Shown here: one piece after another, positions 17,550 through 24,943 of the stretch
Numbering within the stretch: the stretch's first letter is position 1
Layout: every line of letters begins with the position of its first letter
DNA from: Citrobacter amalonaticus Y19
GTDB taxonomy: Bacteria; Pseudomonadota; Gammaproteobacteria; Enterobacterales; Enterobacteriaceae
Length of the DNA: 64,000 nucleotides
Direction of reading: 5' to 3'
NCBI RefSeq assembly: GCF_000981805.1
Contig: NZ_CP011132.1
Coordinates: forward strand, 3,286,001 to 3,350,000
Notes under the pieces: model-generated
Told to the model about the DNA's origin: nothing
The model's database searches: none
The model's input: only the letters and a program-made list of their open reading frames with translations
Translations under genes and position numbers: made by a program

Positions 17550-17565
17550 GCTAACTCGAGTTAGC
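17550..17565. promoter_or_regulatory. Palindromic operator, right copy
   Basis: Second identical copy of GCTAACTCGAGTTAGC, 87 bp before the fucI ATG and exactly 240 bp from the left copy. Two equal operators flanking a divergent promoter region fit co-repression of both units, possibly by looping. Confidence 0.75.
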
Positions 17566-17651
17566 AATTTAATCTGTTTCAGCCGCCTGCTGCGGTGGCG
17601 CTCTTTCATCCGCCTGAGCAGCGCGCCAATACGTGAGATGAGGAACCCCGA

Positions 17652-19427
17652 ATGAAGAAGAAAAACCTGCCGAAAATTGGTATTCGTCCGGTCATTGATG
17701 GACGCCGAATGGGCGTTCGTGAATCACTGGAAGCACAGACGATGAACATGGCAAAGGCCACTGCGGCCCTGCTGACAGAGAAGCTGCGCTACGCCTGCGG
17801 CACGCCGGTTGAATGCGTTATTGCCGACACCTGTATTGCCGGAATGGCGGAATCCGCCGCCTGTGAGGAAAAGTTCAGTAGTCAAAACGTCGGCCTGACA
17901 ATCACCGTCACGCCGTGCTGGTGTTACGGCAGCGAAACTATCGATATGGATCCTCTGCGCCCGAAAGCCATCTGGGGCTTTAATGGCACCGAACGCCCGG
18001 GCGCGGTCTATCTGGCTGCGGCGCTGGCGGCGCATAGTCAAAAAGGGATCCCTGCATTCTCTATCTACGGCAAGGATGTACAGGATGCCGGCGATACGTC
18101 GATCCCGGCCGATGTTGAGGAAAAACTGCTGCGCTTCACCCGGGCAGGACTTGCCGTCGCCAGCATGAAGGGGAAAAGCTACCTCTCTCTGGGCGGGGTG
18201 TCGATGGGGATCGCCGGTTCCATCGTCGACCATCACTTCTTTGAGTCCTGGTTGGGGATGAAGGTCCAGTCCGTCGATATGACAGAGTTGCGCCGTCGCA
18301 TCGATCAAAAAATCTATGACGAAGCGGAACTGGAAATGGCGCTGGCATGGGCGGATAAGCACTTCCGCTATGGCGAAGATAAAAATGCTAAACAGTATCA
18401 GCGTAACGCCGAACAAAGCCGGGCGATCCTGCGGGAAAGTCTGCTGATGGCAATGTGCATTCGCGACATGATGCAAGGGAACCCTAAGCTGGCAGAAAAG
18501 GGACGCGTGGAAGAGTCACTCGGCTATAACGCGATTGCCGCGGGCTTTCAGGGGCAACGTCACTGGACCGATCAGTATCCCAACGGCGATACCGCCGAAG
18601 CGCTGCTGAACAGCTCGTTCGACTGGAACGGCGTGCGTGAACCGTTCGTTGTCGCCACGGAAAACGACAGTCTGAACGGCGTCGCCATGCTGCTTGGACA
18701 TCAGTTGACCGGCACCGCACAGGTCTTTGCCGATGTGCGGACCTACTGGTCGCCAGAAGCGGTTGAACGTGTGACGGGTCAACCGCTGACCGGACGAGCA
18801 GAACACGGCATTATCCATCTGATCAACTCCGGTTCCGCCGCGCTGGATGGCACCTGTAAACAGCGCGACAGCGAAGGAAAACCGACGGTGAAACCACACT
18901 GGGAGGTGACACAGCAGGAGGCTGACGCCTGCCTGGCGGCGACCGAGTGGTGTCCGGCGATCCATGAGTATTTCCGCGGCGGCGGCTATTCATCACGCTT
19001 CCTGACCGAAGGCGGCGTACCGTTCACCATGACCCGCGTGAACATCATCAAAGGTCTGGGACCGGTACTGCAAATTGCGGAGGGCTGGAGCGTCGAACTG
19101 CCGAAAGCGGTGCATGACACCCTCGACAAACGCACCGATTCCAGCTGGCCCACTACCTGGTTTGCCCCCCGCCTCACCGGTAAAGGGCCGTTCTCTGACG
19201 TCTATTCCGTGATGGCGAACTGGGGCGCGAACCACGGCGTCCTGACCGTCGGCCACGTCGGCGCTGACTTTATCACCCTCGCCGCCATGCTGCGCATTCC
19301 GGTCTGCATGCACAACGTGGAAGAGACGAAAATTTATCGCCCTTCCGCCTGGGCCGCACACGGTATGGACACAGAAGGCCAGGATTACCGCGCCTGTCAG
19401 AATTATGGACCGCTGTATAAACGTTAA
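17652..19427 (+). CDS. fucI: L-fucose isomerase FucI
   Basis: Manganese-dependent isomerase converting L-fucose to L-fuculose; the family also acts on D-arabinose. The 591 residues equal E. coli FucI in length and start MKKKNLPKIGIRPVIDG. Metal ligands Glu337 (VVATEND) and Asp361 (VFADVR) are in place, and the C-terminal histidine region NWGANHGVLTVGHVGADF is present. It heads fucIKUR, but fucP, which precedes fucI in E. coli, is missing and the ABC operon lies divergent instead. Probably controlled by FucR, CRP and the LacI-type regulator. Confidence 0.96.
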   Translation: MKKKNLPKIGIRPVIDGRRMGVRESLEAQTMNMAKATAALLTEKLRYACGTPVECVIADTCIAGMAESAACEEKFSSQNVGLTITVTPCWCYGSETIDMDPLRPKAIWGFNGTERPGAVYLAAALAAHSQKGIPAFSIYGKDVQDAGDTSIPADVEEKLLRFTRAGLAVASMKGKSYLSLGGVSMGIAGSIVDHHFFESWLGMKVQSVDMTELRRRIDQKIYDEAELEMALAWADKHFRYGEDKNAKQYQRNAEQSRAILRESLLMAMCIRDMMQGNPKLAEKGRVEESLGYNAIAAGFQGQRHWTDQYPNGDTAEALLNSSFDWNGVREPFVVATENDSLNGVAMLLGHQLTGTAQVFADVRTYWSPEAVERVTGQPLTGRAEHGIIHLINSGSAALDGTCKQRDSEGKPTVKPHWEVTQQEADACLAATEWCPAIHEYFRGGGYSSRFLTEGGVPFTMTRVNIIKGLGPVLQIAEGWSVELPKAVHDTLDKRTDSSWPTTWFAPRLTGKGPFSDVYSVMANWGANHGVLTVGHVGADFITLAAMLRIPVCMHNVEETKIYRPSAWAAHGMDTEGQDYRACQNYGPLYKR

Positions 19428-19440
19428 GGACCGCGTAATT

Positions 19441-19521
19441 GCCTGATGGCGACGCTGCGGCATCTTATCCGACCTACGGGTAAACAACCTGTAGGCCGGA
19501 TAAGCGCAGTGCCCTCCGGCA
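19441..19521. repeat. REP (BIME) element between fucI and fucK
   Basis: Two inverted REP units: GCCTGATGGCG...GCGGCATCTTATCCGACCTAC, then GTAGGCCGGATAAGCGCAGTGCCCTCCGGCA. It fills the gap between fucI and fucK and probably stabilises the upstream message. Confidence 0.9.
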
Positions 19522-19533
19522 ACGGGAGTCATT

Positions 19534-20931
19534 ATGAAAAATGAAATCATCCTGGTTCTCGACTGCGGCGCGACAAACGTGCGGGCCATCGCCGTTGATC
19601 GTCAGGGACACATTGTCGCCCGTGCTGCGGTTGCCAATGCCAGCGAAATTGCCGTGGAAAATAGCGCCTGGCATCAGTGGTCGCTGGACGCCATCCTGCA
19701 ACGTTTCGCACAGTGCTGCCAGACACTATCCGCTGAACTCTCAGGCTTTCAGATCCGCGGCATCACGGTCACCACCTTCGGCGTTGACGGTGCGCTGGTC
19801 GATGAACGCGGCGAGTTACTCTACCCAATCATTAGCTGGAAATGCCCACGCACCGCCACGGTGATGGAAAGCATCCGTCGTTTTATGTCGCCACGTCAAC
19901 TTCAGACCCTTTCCGGCGTCGGCGCATTTAGCTTCAACACCTTGTACAAGCTGATATGGCTAAAAGAAAATCACCCACAACTGCTGGAGCGGGCCCATGC
20001 CTGGCTGTTTATCTCCTCACTCATTAATCATCGTCTGACCGGCGAATTCACCACAGACATCACCATGGCTGGCACCAGCCAGATGCTGGATATCCAGCAG
20101 CGGGATTTCAGCGCCGATATTTTACAGGCCACTGGACTGCCGCGACGGCTCTTTCCGCGACTCGTGGAAGCAGGTGAGCAGACAGGTTCTCTGCAGCCTG
20201 CAATGGCAACGATACTCGGTCTGCCACCGGGCATTCCCGTGCTCTCCGCCGGACACGATACCCAGTTTGCGCTGTTTGGCGCTGGCGCGGAGCAAGACGA
20301 ACCGGTTCTCTCTTCCGGCACGTGGGAGATCCTGATGGTGCGTAGCGCCAGGGTTGATACATCGTTATTGAGCGGACATGCGGGTTCAACCTGTGAACTG
20401 GACAGCCAGTCAGGACTTTATAATCCGGGGATGCAGTGGCTCGCTTCCGGCGTACTTGAGTGGGTGCGCAAACTGCTGTGGACACCCGAGACCCCGTGGC
20501 AAACGTTGATTACGCAAGCGCAAGCGATTCCTGCCGGGTCCGATGGCGTGCAGATGCAGTGCGAACTGCTCTCCTCTGCAAACGCAGGCTGGCGAGGCGT
20601 TACGCTCAATACCACCCGCGCGCATTTCTATCGTGCGGCACTGGAAGGATTGACGGAGCAACTGCGGCATAACCTGCATACGCTGGAAAAAATTGGTCAG
20701 TTCCGCGCGACGGAACTGCTGTTGGTCGGCGGCGGGAGTCGTAATGCGCTGTGGAATCAGATCAAAGCCAACACCCTTGAGATCCCCATCAAGGTGCTGG
20801 ATGACGCCGAAACCACCGTTGCCGGCGCGGCGATGTACGGCTGGTATGGCGTCGGCGCGTTTTCCAGTCCGCAGCAGGCGAGAGAACAGGTGCGCTACCA
20901 GTACCGCTATTTCTATCCCCAAACACAATAA
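19534..20931 (+). CDS. fucK: L-fuculokinase FucK
   Basis: FGGY-family sugar kinase phosphorylating L-fuculose to fuculose 1-phosphate. The 465 residues start MKNEIILVLDCGATNVRAIAVD, containing the N-terminal phosphate-binding motif; the C-terminal ATP-site LLLVGGGSRNALWNQI and the catalytic-region SAGHDTQFALFGAGA are intact. Slightly shorter than recalled E. coli FucK (472-482) at the tail. The ATG at 19534 has GGGAG close upstream. It follows the REP element and precedes fucU by 10 bp. Confidence 0.94.
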   Translation: MKNEIILVLDCGATNVRAIAVDRQGHIVARAAVANASEIAVENSAWHQWSLDAILQRFAQCCQTLSAELSGFQIRGITVTTFGVDGALVDERGELLYPIISWKCPRTATVMESIRRFMSPRQLQTLSGVGAFSFNTLYKLIWLKENHPQLLERAHAWLFISSLINHRLTGEFTTDITMAGTSQMLDIQQRDFSADILQATGLPRRLFPRLVEAGEQTGSLQPAMATILGLPPGIPVLSAGHDTQFALFGAGAEQDEPVLSSGTWEILMVRSARVDTSLLSGHAGSTCELDSQSGLYNPGMQWLASGVLEWVRKLLWTPETPWQTLITQAQAIPAGSDGVQMQCELLSSANAGWRGVTLNTTRAHFYRAALEGLTEQLRHNLHTLEKIGQFRATELLLVGGGSRNALWNQIKANTLEIPIKVLDDAETTVAGAAMYGWYGVGAFSSPQQAREQVRYQYRYFYPQTQ

Positions 20932-20941
20932 AGGAATATGC

Positions 20942-21364
20942 ATGCTTAAAACGATTTCTCCCCTCATCTCGCCGGATCTGCTTAAAATTCTGGCGCAGAT
21001 GGGTCATGGCGATGAGATTATTTTCTCAGACGCGCACTTCCCGGCGCACAGCATGGGGCCGCAGGTGATCCGTGCCGATGGTCTCAACGTCAGCGACCTG
21101 CTGCGAGCCGTGATCCCGTTATTTGAGCTCGACAACTATGCGCCACCGCTGGTCATGATGGCGGCCGTCGAAGGCGACACGCTCGACCCGAGCGTTGAAA
21201 CGCGCTATCGCGATGCACTTTCCGCACAGGCACCGTGTCCGGAGATCGCGCGTATCGATCGCTTCGCCTTCTACGAGCGCGCGCAAAAGGCCTTTGCGAT
21301 TGTCATCACTGGTGAACGAGCAAAGTACGGGAATATTCTTTTAAAAAAAGGGGTAACACCGTAA
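20942..21364 (+). CDS. fucU: L-fucose mutarotase FucU
   Basis: RbsD/FucU-family mutarotase interconverting the alpha and beta anomers of L-fucose so that FucI can take it. The 140 residues from the ATG at 20942 match E. coli FucU, with the family His22 in AQMGHGDEIIFSDAHFP and the tail ERAKYGNILLKKG. The open frame extends upstream inside fucK, but the ATG ten bases after the fucK stop, preceded by AAAGGA, is right. FucU is homologous to RbsD, which travels with RbsABC; here a Rbs-type importer lies next to FucU. Confidence 0.95.
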   Translation: MLKTISPLISPDLLKILAQMGHGDEIIFSDAHFPAHSMGPQVIRADGLNVSDLLRAVIPLFELDNYAPPLVMMAAVEGDTLDPSVETRYRDALSAQAPCPEIARIDRFAFYERAQKAFAIVITGERAKYGNILLKKGVTP

Positions 21365-21406
21365 TCTCAATCGCGGTCGGCGCATTTGATTGAGAGGTGA
21401 TAAGAG

Positions 21407-22117
21407 ATGAAAGCGGCACGTCAGCAGGCGATCGTGGATCTGCTCAGTCAGCATAAAAGCCTGACCACCGAGGCACTGGCCGTTCAGCTCAGTGTCAGTA
21501 AAGAGACCATCCGCCGCGATCTCAGCGAACTGCAGATTCAGGGCAAAATACTGCGTAACCACGGGCGTGCGAAAGGGATCCTGCGGGAAAATCCGGACAG
21601 CGGCGATCCCTTTCATATTCGCCTGAAGAGCCATTACGCGCATAAAGCCGATATCGCCAGGAAGGCGTTGAGCTGGATTGAAGAAGGCATGGTCATTGCG
21701 CTGGATGCCAGCTCTACCTGCTGGTATCTGGCCCGGCAACTGCCGGATATCAATATTCAGGTCTTTACCAACAGCCAGCCCATTTGCCAGGAACTCGGTA
21801 AGCGCCAGCATATTCAGCTCATCAGCTCTGGCGGCAGACTCGAGCGCAAGCATGGCTGCTACGTCAACCCGGCACTCATTTCACAGCTCAAATCCCTTGA
21901 TGTCGATCTGTTCATATTTTCCTGCGAAGGGATTGATCGCCACGGCGCTCTGTGGGATTCCAGCACCTTTAACGCGGATTTCAAATCGGTCCTGTTGAAA
22001 CGCGCATCGCAGTCGCTATTGCTGATCGACAAGAGTAAATTCAATCGTTCAGGAGAAGCCCGACTCGGGCATCTGGATGACGTAACGCATATTGTGTCGG
22101 ACAGTGCGTCGATGTAA
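21407..22117 (+). CDS. fucR: L-fucose operon activator FucR (DeoR family)
   Basis: DeoR-type regulator that activates the fuc genes, with fuculose 1-phosphate as effector in E. coli. 236 residues: N-terminal HTH MKAARQQAIVDLLSQHKSLT...SVSKETIRRDLSELQ (1-50) and a C-terminal sugar-phosphate isomerase-like sensor with ALDASSTCWYLARQLP. It ends seven residues shorter than recalled E. coli FucR (243), with a changed tail (IVSDSASM). Last gene of fucIKUR; 43 bp separate it from fucU. The presence of both FucR and a LacI-type regulator means two specific regulators for one pathway. Confidence 0.94.
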   Translation: MKAARQQAIVDLLSQHKSLTTEALAVQLSVSKETIRRDLSELQIQGKILRNHGRAKGILRENPDSGDPFHIRLKSHYAHKADIARKALSWIEEGMVIALDASSTCWYLARQLPDINIQVFTNSQPICQELGKRQHIQLISSGGRLERKHGCYVNPALISQLKSLDVDLFIFSCEGIDRHGALWDSSTFNADFKSVLLKRASQSLLLIDKSKFNRSGEARLGHLDDVTHIVSDSASM

Positions 22118-22131
22118 GCAGGTCATCGCAT

Positions 22132-22209
22132 TCAACGAATAAAATCCAGAACTCGCGCTACCGCGGCAATCCCCCTGGCAATATCATCTATCACATCAGA
22201 AACAATCAT
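22132..22209 (-). CDS. Possible 25-residue amphipathic peptide (uncertain)
   Basis: The minus-strand frame from ATG at 22209 gives MIVSDVIDDIARGIAAVARV followed by LDFIR and a stop. Codons are GC-richer than the AT-rich surroundings, and the pattern of hydrophobic and charged residues suggests an amphipathic helix. There is no clear ribosome-binding site, and an in-frame stop lies 9-10 codons upstream, so it is not the tail of a longer ORF in this frame. It may be a small peptide gene or a remnant of a lost gene. I do not recognise a family. Confidence 0.2.
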   Translation of the reverse strand: MIVSDVIDDIARGIAAVARVLDFIR

Positions 22210-22340
22210 AAGAATAATTAACCATGAAATTATTACTTAACATATTAAATTAAAATAGTTCATTAATCCAACATCCCTGTAAAATACAAAACAAGAAAAA
22301 AACCATTAAAAACACATAAAGATAACCATCTTCTTTTTGA

Positions 22341-22469
22341 TTGATTGCAACCCTGGATCTTGTGGGCTCAACAGAGGTAATAGCCTGGCGCGTGGAGTGG
22401 CTGTCGGAAGATGAAATACGCCTTCATCTCCCCGATAAAACGGTTTCCGTCAATATTTCTCTTCGCTGA
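22341..22469 (+). pseudogene. Possible gene remnant (C-terminal fragment, unknown)
   Basis: An open stretch of about 42 codons without a start ends at TGA 22467-22469; it includes VIAWRVEWLSEDEIRLHLPD, whose composition looks like real protein. A stop (22338-22340) precedes it and there is no ribosome site. It may be the tail of a decayed gene. No family recognised. Confidence 0.25.
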
Positions 22470-22651
22470 CAAGATGGGATAGATAATTCGGTCATTGTCC
22501 CAATGATTAAAACACTTCGCCCTTTCATTCACATCATCAGTTTCAATCAATGAAATTCAGGCAAAAGTTGAGTTTTTACTGGGTAATAGTAACGTGGTAC
22601 TTATGCATTGATCTGCTGGATACAAGAATGTTTTCACGGATAAGACAGATG

Positions 22652-22680
22652 TCTGAGCCAACCAGAGCGGTTGGCTCAGA
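22652..22680. repeat. Perfect 12-bp inverted repeat
   Basis: TCTGAGCCAACC and GGTTGGCTCAGA around a 5-nt loop, just beyond the stop of the minus-strand lipoprotein gene (22688). It could be a terminator stem, but neither side has a T run, so it is listed as a hairpin only. Confidence 0.6.
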
Positions 22681-22687
22681 CAGAGGA

Positions 22688-22855
22688 TTACTGATCTACA
22701 GGACCACAACCGCCAATCATTTTAGAAATAGAAATTGCCGGGTGTAACAAATAATCGTAATCACAATTTTTCTGTTTGTTATAGACACTACCTGTGCAAC
22801 CAGAAATCACAGAAATAACAATTGCAAGCAGCGAGAATTTAATTACCTTTGACAT
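22688..22855 (-). CDS. Small lipoprotein, DUF4223-like
   Basis: 55-residue protein starting at ATG 22855, preceded by AAGGAGA at a good distance. It has a lipoprotein signal peptide: MSKVIKFSLLAIVISVISGC with the lipidated Cys at residue 20 (lipobox ISGC). The mature part is only 36 residues, with cysteines at 31 and 50 and the motifs NCDYDYLLHPAISIS and IGGCGP, which I recall from small enterobacterial lipoproteins of the DUF4223 type. It sits alone in AT-rich DNA between fucR and rlmM. Function unknown; the AT-rich context suggests an acquired gene. Confidence 0.8.
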   Translation of the reverse strand: MSKVIKFSLLAIVISVISGCTGSVYNKQKNCDYDYLLHPAISISKMIGGCGPVDQ

Positions 22856-23436
22856 GTTGTCTCCTTGGTATAAAAAATGATGCCAACCTAACGTTTTTAG
22901 CCATTAAGCTTTGGCAATTTAACCTGCCATATCATGGCATTTGACATTACGCTTTATCCTTAACATCAAAAAATCCAGAGTACTACGATTGTTCGCATTC
23001 AATACAATGTCAGTTTTGCTGTTTTTAGATCAGATAACAAACCCGACCGGGAAAACGTGTCACTATTATTATCAGCAAGATCTGACGAACGCAATACATG
23101 AAAGAAAATTAGGACAATATAAACATTATCGACTTTATCTGTTTTTTGGATAATTATATTACTGTCAGACTAATAACATTCCTTGATGAATACATAAATA
23201 TCTTACTCCATGGCAACATTCAGTGTTTTGTCCATTAAAAACAACGTAAACCAGCGCTTTTATCTTTAGGATATTGATTATCCATATTAAAGAAAATAAT
23301 TAGCATTTCAATGATATCAATATTGACGCGTCCTGTTCTCAGGGCTGATCAATGCCGAAGAAAATCAGAAATATAGATGGGGAGAACAGCGCCTGACGGC
23401 GCTGTGGTGACGCTACCAATAAGATAAAAGCAGACG
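22856..23436. other. AT-rich region upstream of the small lipoprotein gene
   Basis: About 580 bp of AT-rich DNA holding the lipoprotein promoter region (minus strand). One 70-codon + strand frame at 22941-23153 has no ribosome site and no recognisable content. The GC-rich end near 23380-23410 (GGCGCTGTGGTGACGC) precedes the rlmM stop. Nothing else is seen. Confidence 0.6.
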
Positions 23437-24537
23437 CTAGCGCTCGTCGCGACGTCCACCGACCGCTGCCCACAGGCGGCGGACGTGCACCGTCACTTCT
23501 TCACGGTCATGATACAACTGACGCGCCTGAATCTGCGCATTCACGCCATGCTCGTCGAGCTGCGCCTGGATATAGGCCAGGTTCTGCGAAACCTCTTCGT
23601 AGCGCTTTTTCATCGGCAACTTGAGGTTAAAGATAGTTTCCCGGCACCAGCCGTTGACCAGCCACTGCGCCATCAACGCCGCCACTTTCGCCGGCTTCTC
23701 AACCATGTCGCACACCATCCACGAGATGTTGTTGCGGTTGGGGCGATACCTGAAGCCGTCTTCGCGAAGCCAGGTGACCTGCCCGGTATCCATCAGGCTT
23801 TGCGCCATCGGGCCGTTATCGACGGAATACACCCACATATTGCGTTTGACCAGCTGATAGGTCCAGCCGCCAGGGCAGGCCCCTAAATCCACCGCGTACA
23901 TCCCGTTTGCCAGACGCTCATCCCACTCATCTTGCGGAATAAACACGTGCAGCGCTTCTTCCAGCTTCAGCGTCGAACGGCTTGGCGCATCGGACGGGAA
24001 CTTCAGGCGCGGAATGCCCATATAGTACGGCGAGTTGTTAGTGGCGTAAGAGTAGCCGGTATAACAGCAGCCTGGTGCAATAAAGAAGACGTGCACCACC
24101 GGGCGCTTCGGCGTCTCATAATTCGTCAGAACGCCAGCGTCGCGCAGCGCAGCACGTAGCGGTACCGTAAATTTGCGACAGAACTTCATCAGCTCTTTGC
24201 TTTCATTCGTATCCGCCACTTCCACGCGCAAATCGCCGCCCTTCTCCACCACGCCCTGCAACATGCCGACAATCGGCGTAATGCGGTCTTCCGGTGGTAA
24301 ATGCTGGAGCAACTCGCCCACCACAAACCACTGACGAGCAAAAATCAGTGAACTGAACGGCAGCTCGCTGATAATTTTTTCGGCGTCTTCTGCCTGATAG
24401 CACTCATAGATGACATAGCCCGCGTTCTCTTTGACGCGAGCAAAACCGAAGCGCTCCCGACGCCCTGCTTTATCGGTAATTTCGGCAGCACACTCTTTTT
24501 CAAAGCCCGGGCGACACAACAACACAACCTTATTCAT
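23437..24537 (-). CDS. rlmM: 23S rRNA 2'-O-ribose C2498 methyltransferase RlmM
   Basis: Methylates the ribose of C2498 in 23S rRNA with SAM. 366 residues from ATG 24537 (MNKVVLLCRPGFEKECAAEI); an upstream ATG two codons earlier is less likely. An N-terminal THUMP-like RNA-binding part is followed by the Rossmann SAM site VDLGACPGGWTYQL near residue 220 and the catalytic KDKE-type lysine region FNLKLPMKKRYEE. Its 5' end overlaps the ygdD stop by 8 bp, so the two are co-transcribed. Confidence 0.96.
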   Translation of the reverse strand: MNKVVLLCRPGFEKECAAEITDKAGRRERFGFARVKENAGYVIYECYQAEDAEKIISELPFSSLIFARQWFVVGELLQHLPPEDRITPIVGMLQGVVEKGGDLRVEVADTNESKELMKFCRKFTVPLRAALRDAGVLTNYETPKRPVVHVFFIAPGCCYTGYSYATNNSPYYMGIPRLKFPSDAPSRSTLKLEEALHVFIPQDEWDERLANGMYAVDLGACPGGWTYQLVKRNMWVYSVDNGPMAQSLMDTGQVTWLREDGFRYRPNRNNISWMVCDMVEKPAKVAALMAQWLVNGWCRETIFNLKLPMKKRYEEVSQNLAYIQAQLDEHGVNAQIQARQLYHDREEVTVHVRRLWAAVGGRRDER

Positions 24538-24925
24538 GAACAACGCCCTTACGCTTCAAACGGATGGCACCGATTAACATCAGCACCCAACCTGCCAGGA
24601 AGCTCACGCCGCCGACAGGGGTAACAAACGCCCACAGGCGCAGATGAGACAGCGCCAGGCAATACAGGCTACCGCTAAAAAGCACCGTACCTAACGCGAG
24701 GAAAACGCTACTCCAGTAAAACCAGATGCTGATCCGGCGTTGCATCGCCACCGCCAGCCCGAAGATCGCCAGCGTATGAAACGCCTGATATTGCAGGCCG
24801 GTCTGGATCCAGCCCATTTCAACCACACCAAGGGTTTTGCTCAGGACATGCGCACCGAAAGCACCCAGAGCGACATAAATAAAGCCACTGATAGCGGCAA
24901 AAATCAGCATAAAACGGCTGGTCAT
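24530..24925 (-). CDS. ygdD: DUF423 inner-membrane protein YgdD
   Basis: 131-residue membrane protein with four hydrophobic segments and the DUF423 start FAAISGFIYVALGAFGAHVLS. Function unknown. It is the upstream partner of rlmM, overlapping it by 8 bp, and lies 18 bp after gcvA, so the three may form one unit gcvA-ygdD-rlmM on this strand. Confidence 0.92.
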   Translation of the reverse strand: MTSRFMLIFAAISGFIYVALGAFGAHVLSKTLGVVEMGWIQTGLQYQAFHTLAIFGLAVAMQRRISIWFYWSSVFLALGTVLFSGSLYCLALSHLRLWAFVTPVGGVSFLAGWVLMLIGAIRLKRKGVVHE

Positions 24926-24943
24926 GGTAATACCCTAAGTAAG

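Larger units (their letters stand above)
17176..17651. other. Divergent control region between the ABC operon and fucI
   Basis: 476 bp with no gene. Contains the two identical palindromes at 17310-17325 and 17550-17565, and a CRP-like site at 17490-17505. The middle is AT-rich (about 17380-17490). Promoters for both units must lie here. If CRP sits at -41.5 of fucI, transcription would start near 17539, putting the right palindrome at about +11 to +27, a classic repressor position. Confidence 0.75.
22118..22687. other. AT-rich region after fucR
   Basis: 570 bp, clearly AT-richer than its neighbours; in E. coli, as I recall, fucR is followed almost directly by rlmM. It holds a possible 25-codon reading frame on the minus strand (22132-22209), a coding-like 39-codon stretch ending at 22469 on the plus strand, and a 12-bp perfect hairpin at 22652-22680. 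No complete gene is supported. Confidence 0.6.

Noticed and set aside
22550..22747. 65-codon + strand frame overlapping the lipoprotein gene
   Set aside because: Opposes the well-supported lipoprotein gene with signal peptide and ribosome site on the other strand.
22941..23153. 70-codon + strand frame in the AT-rich region
   Set aside because: No ribosome-binding site, atypical composition and no recognisable family.
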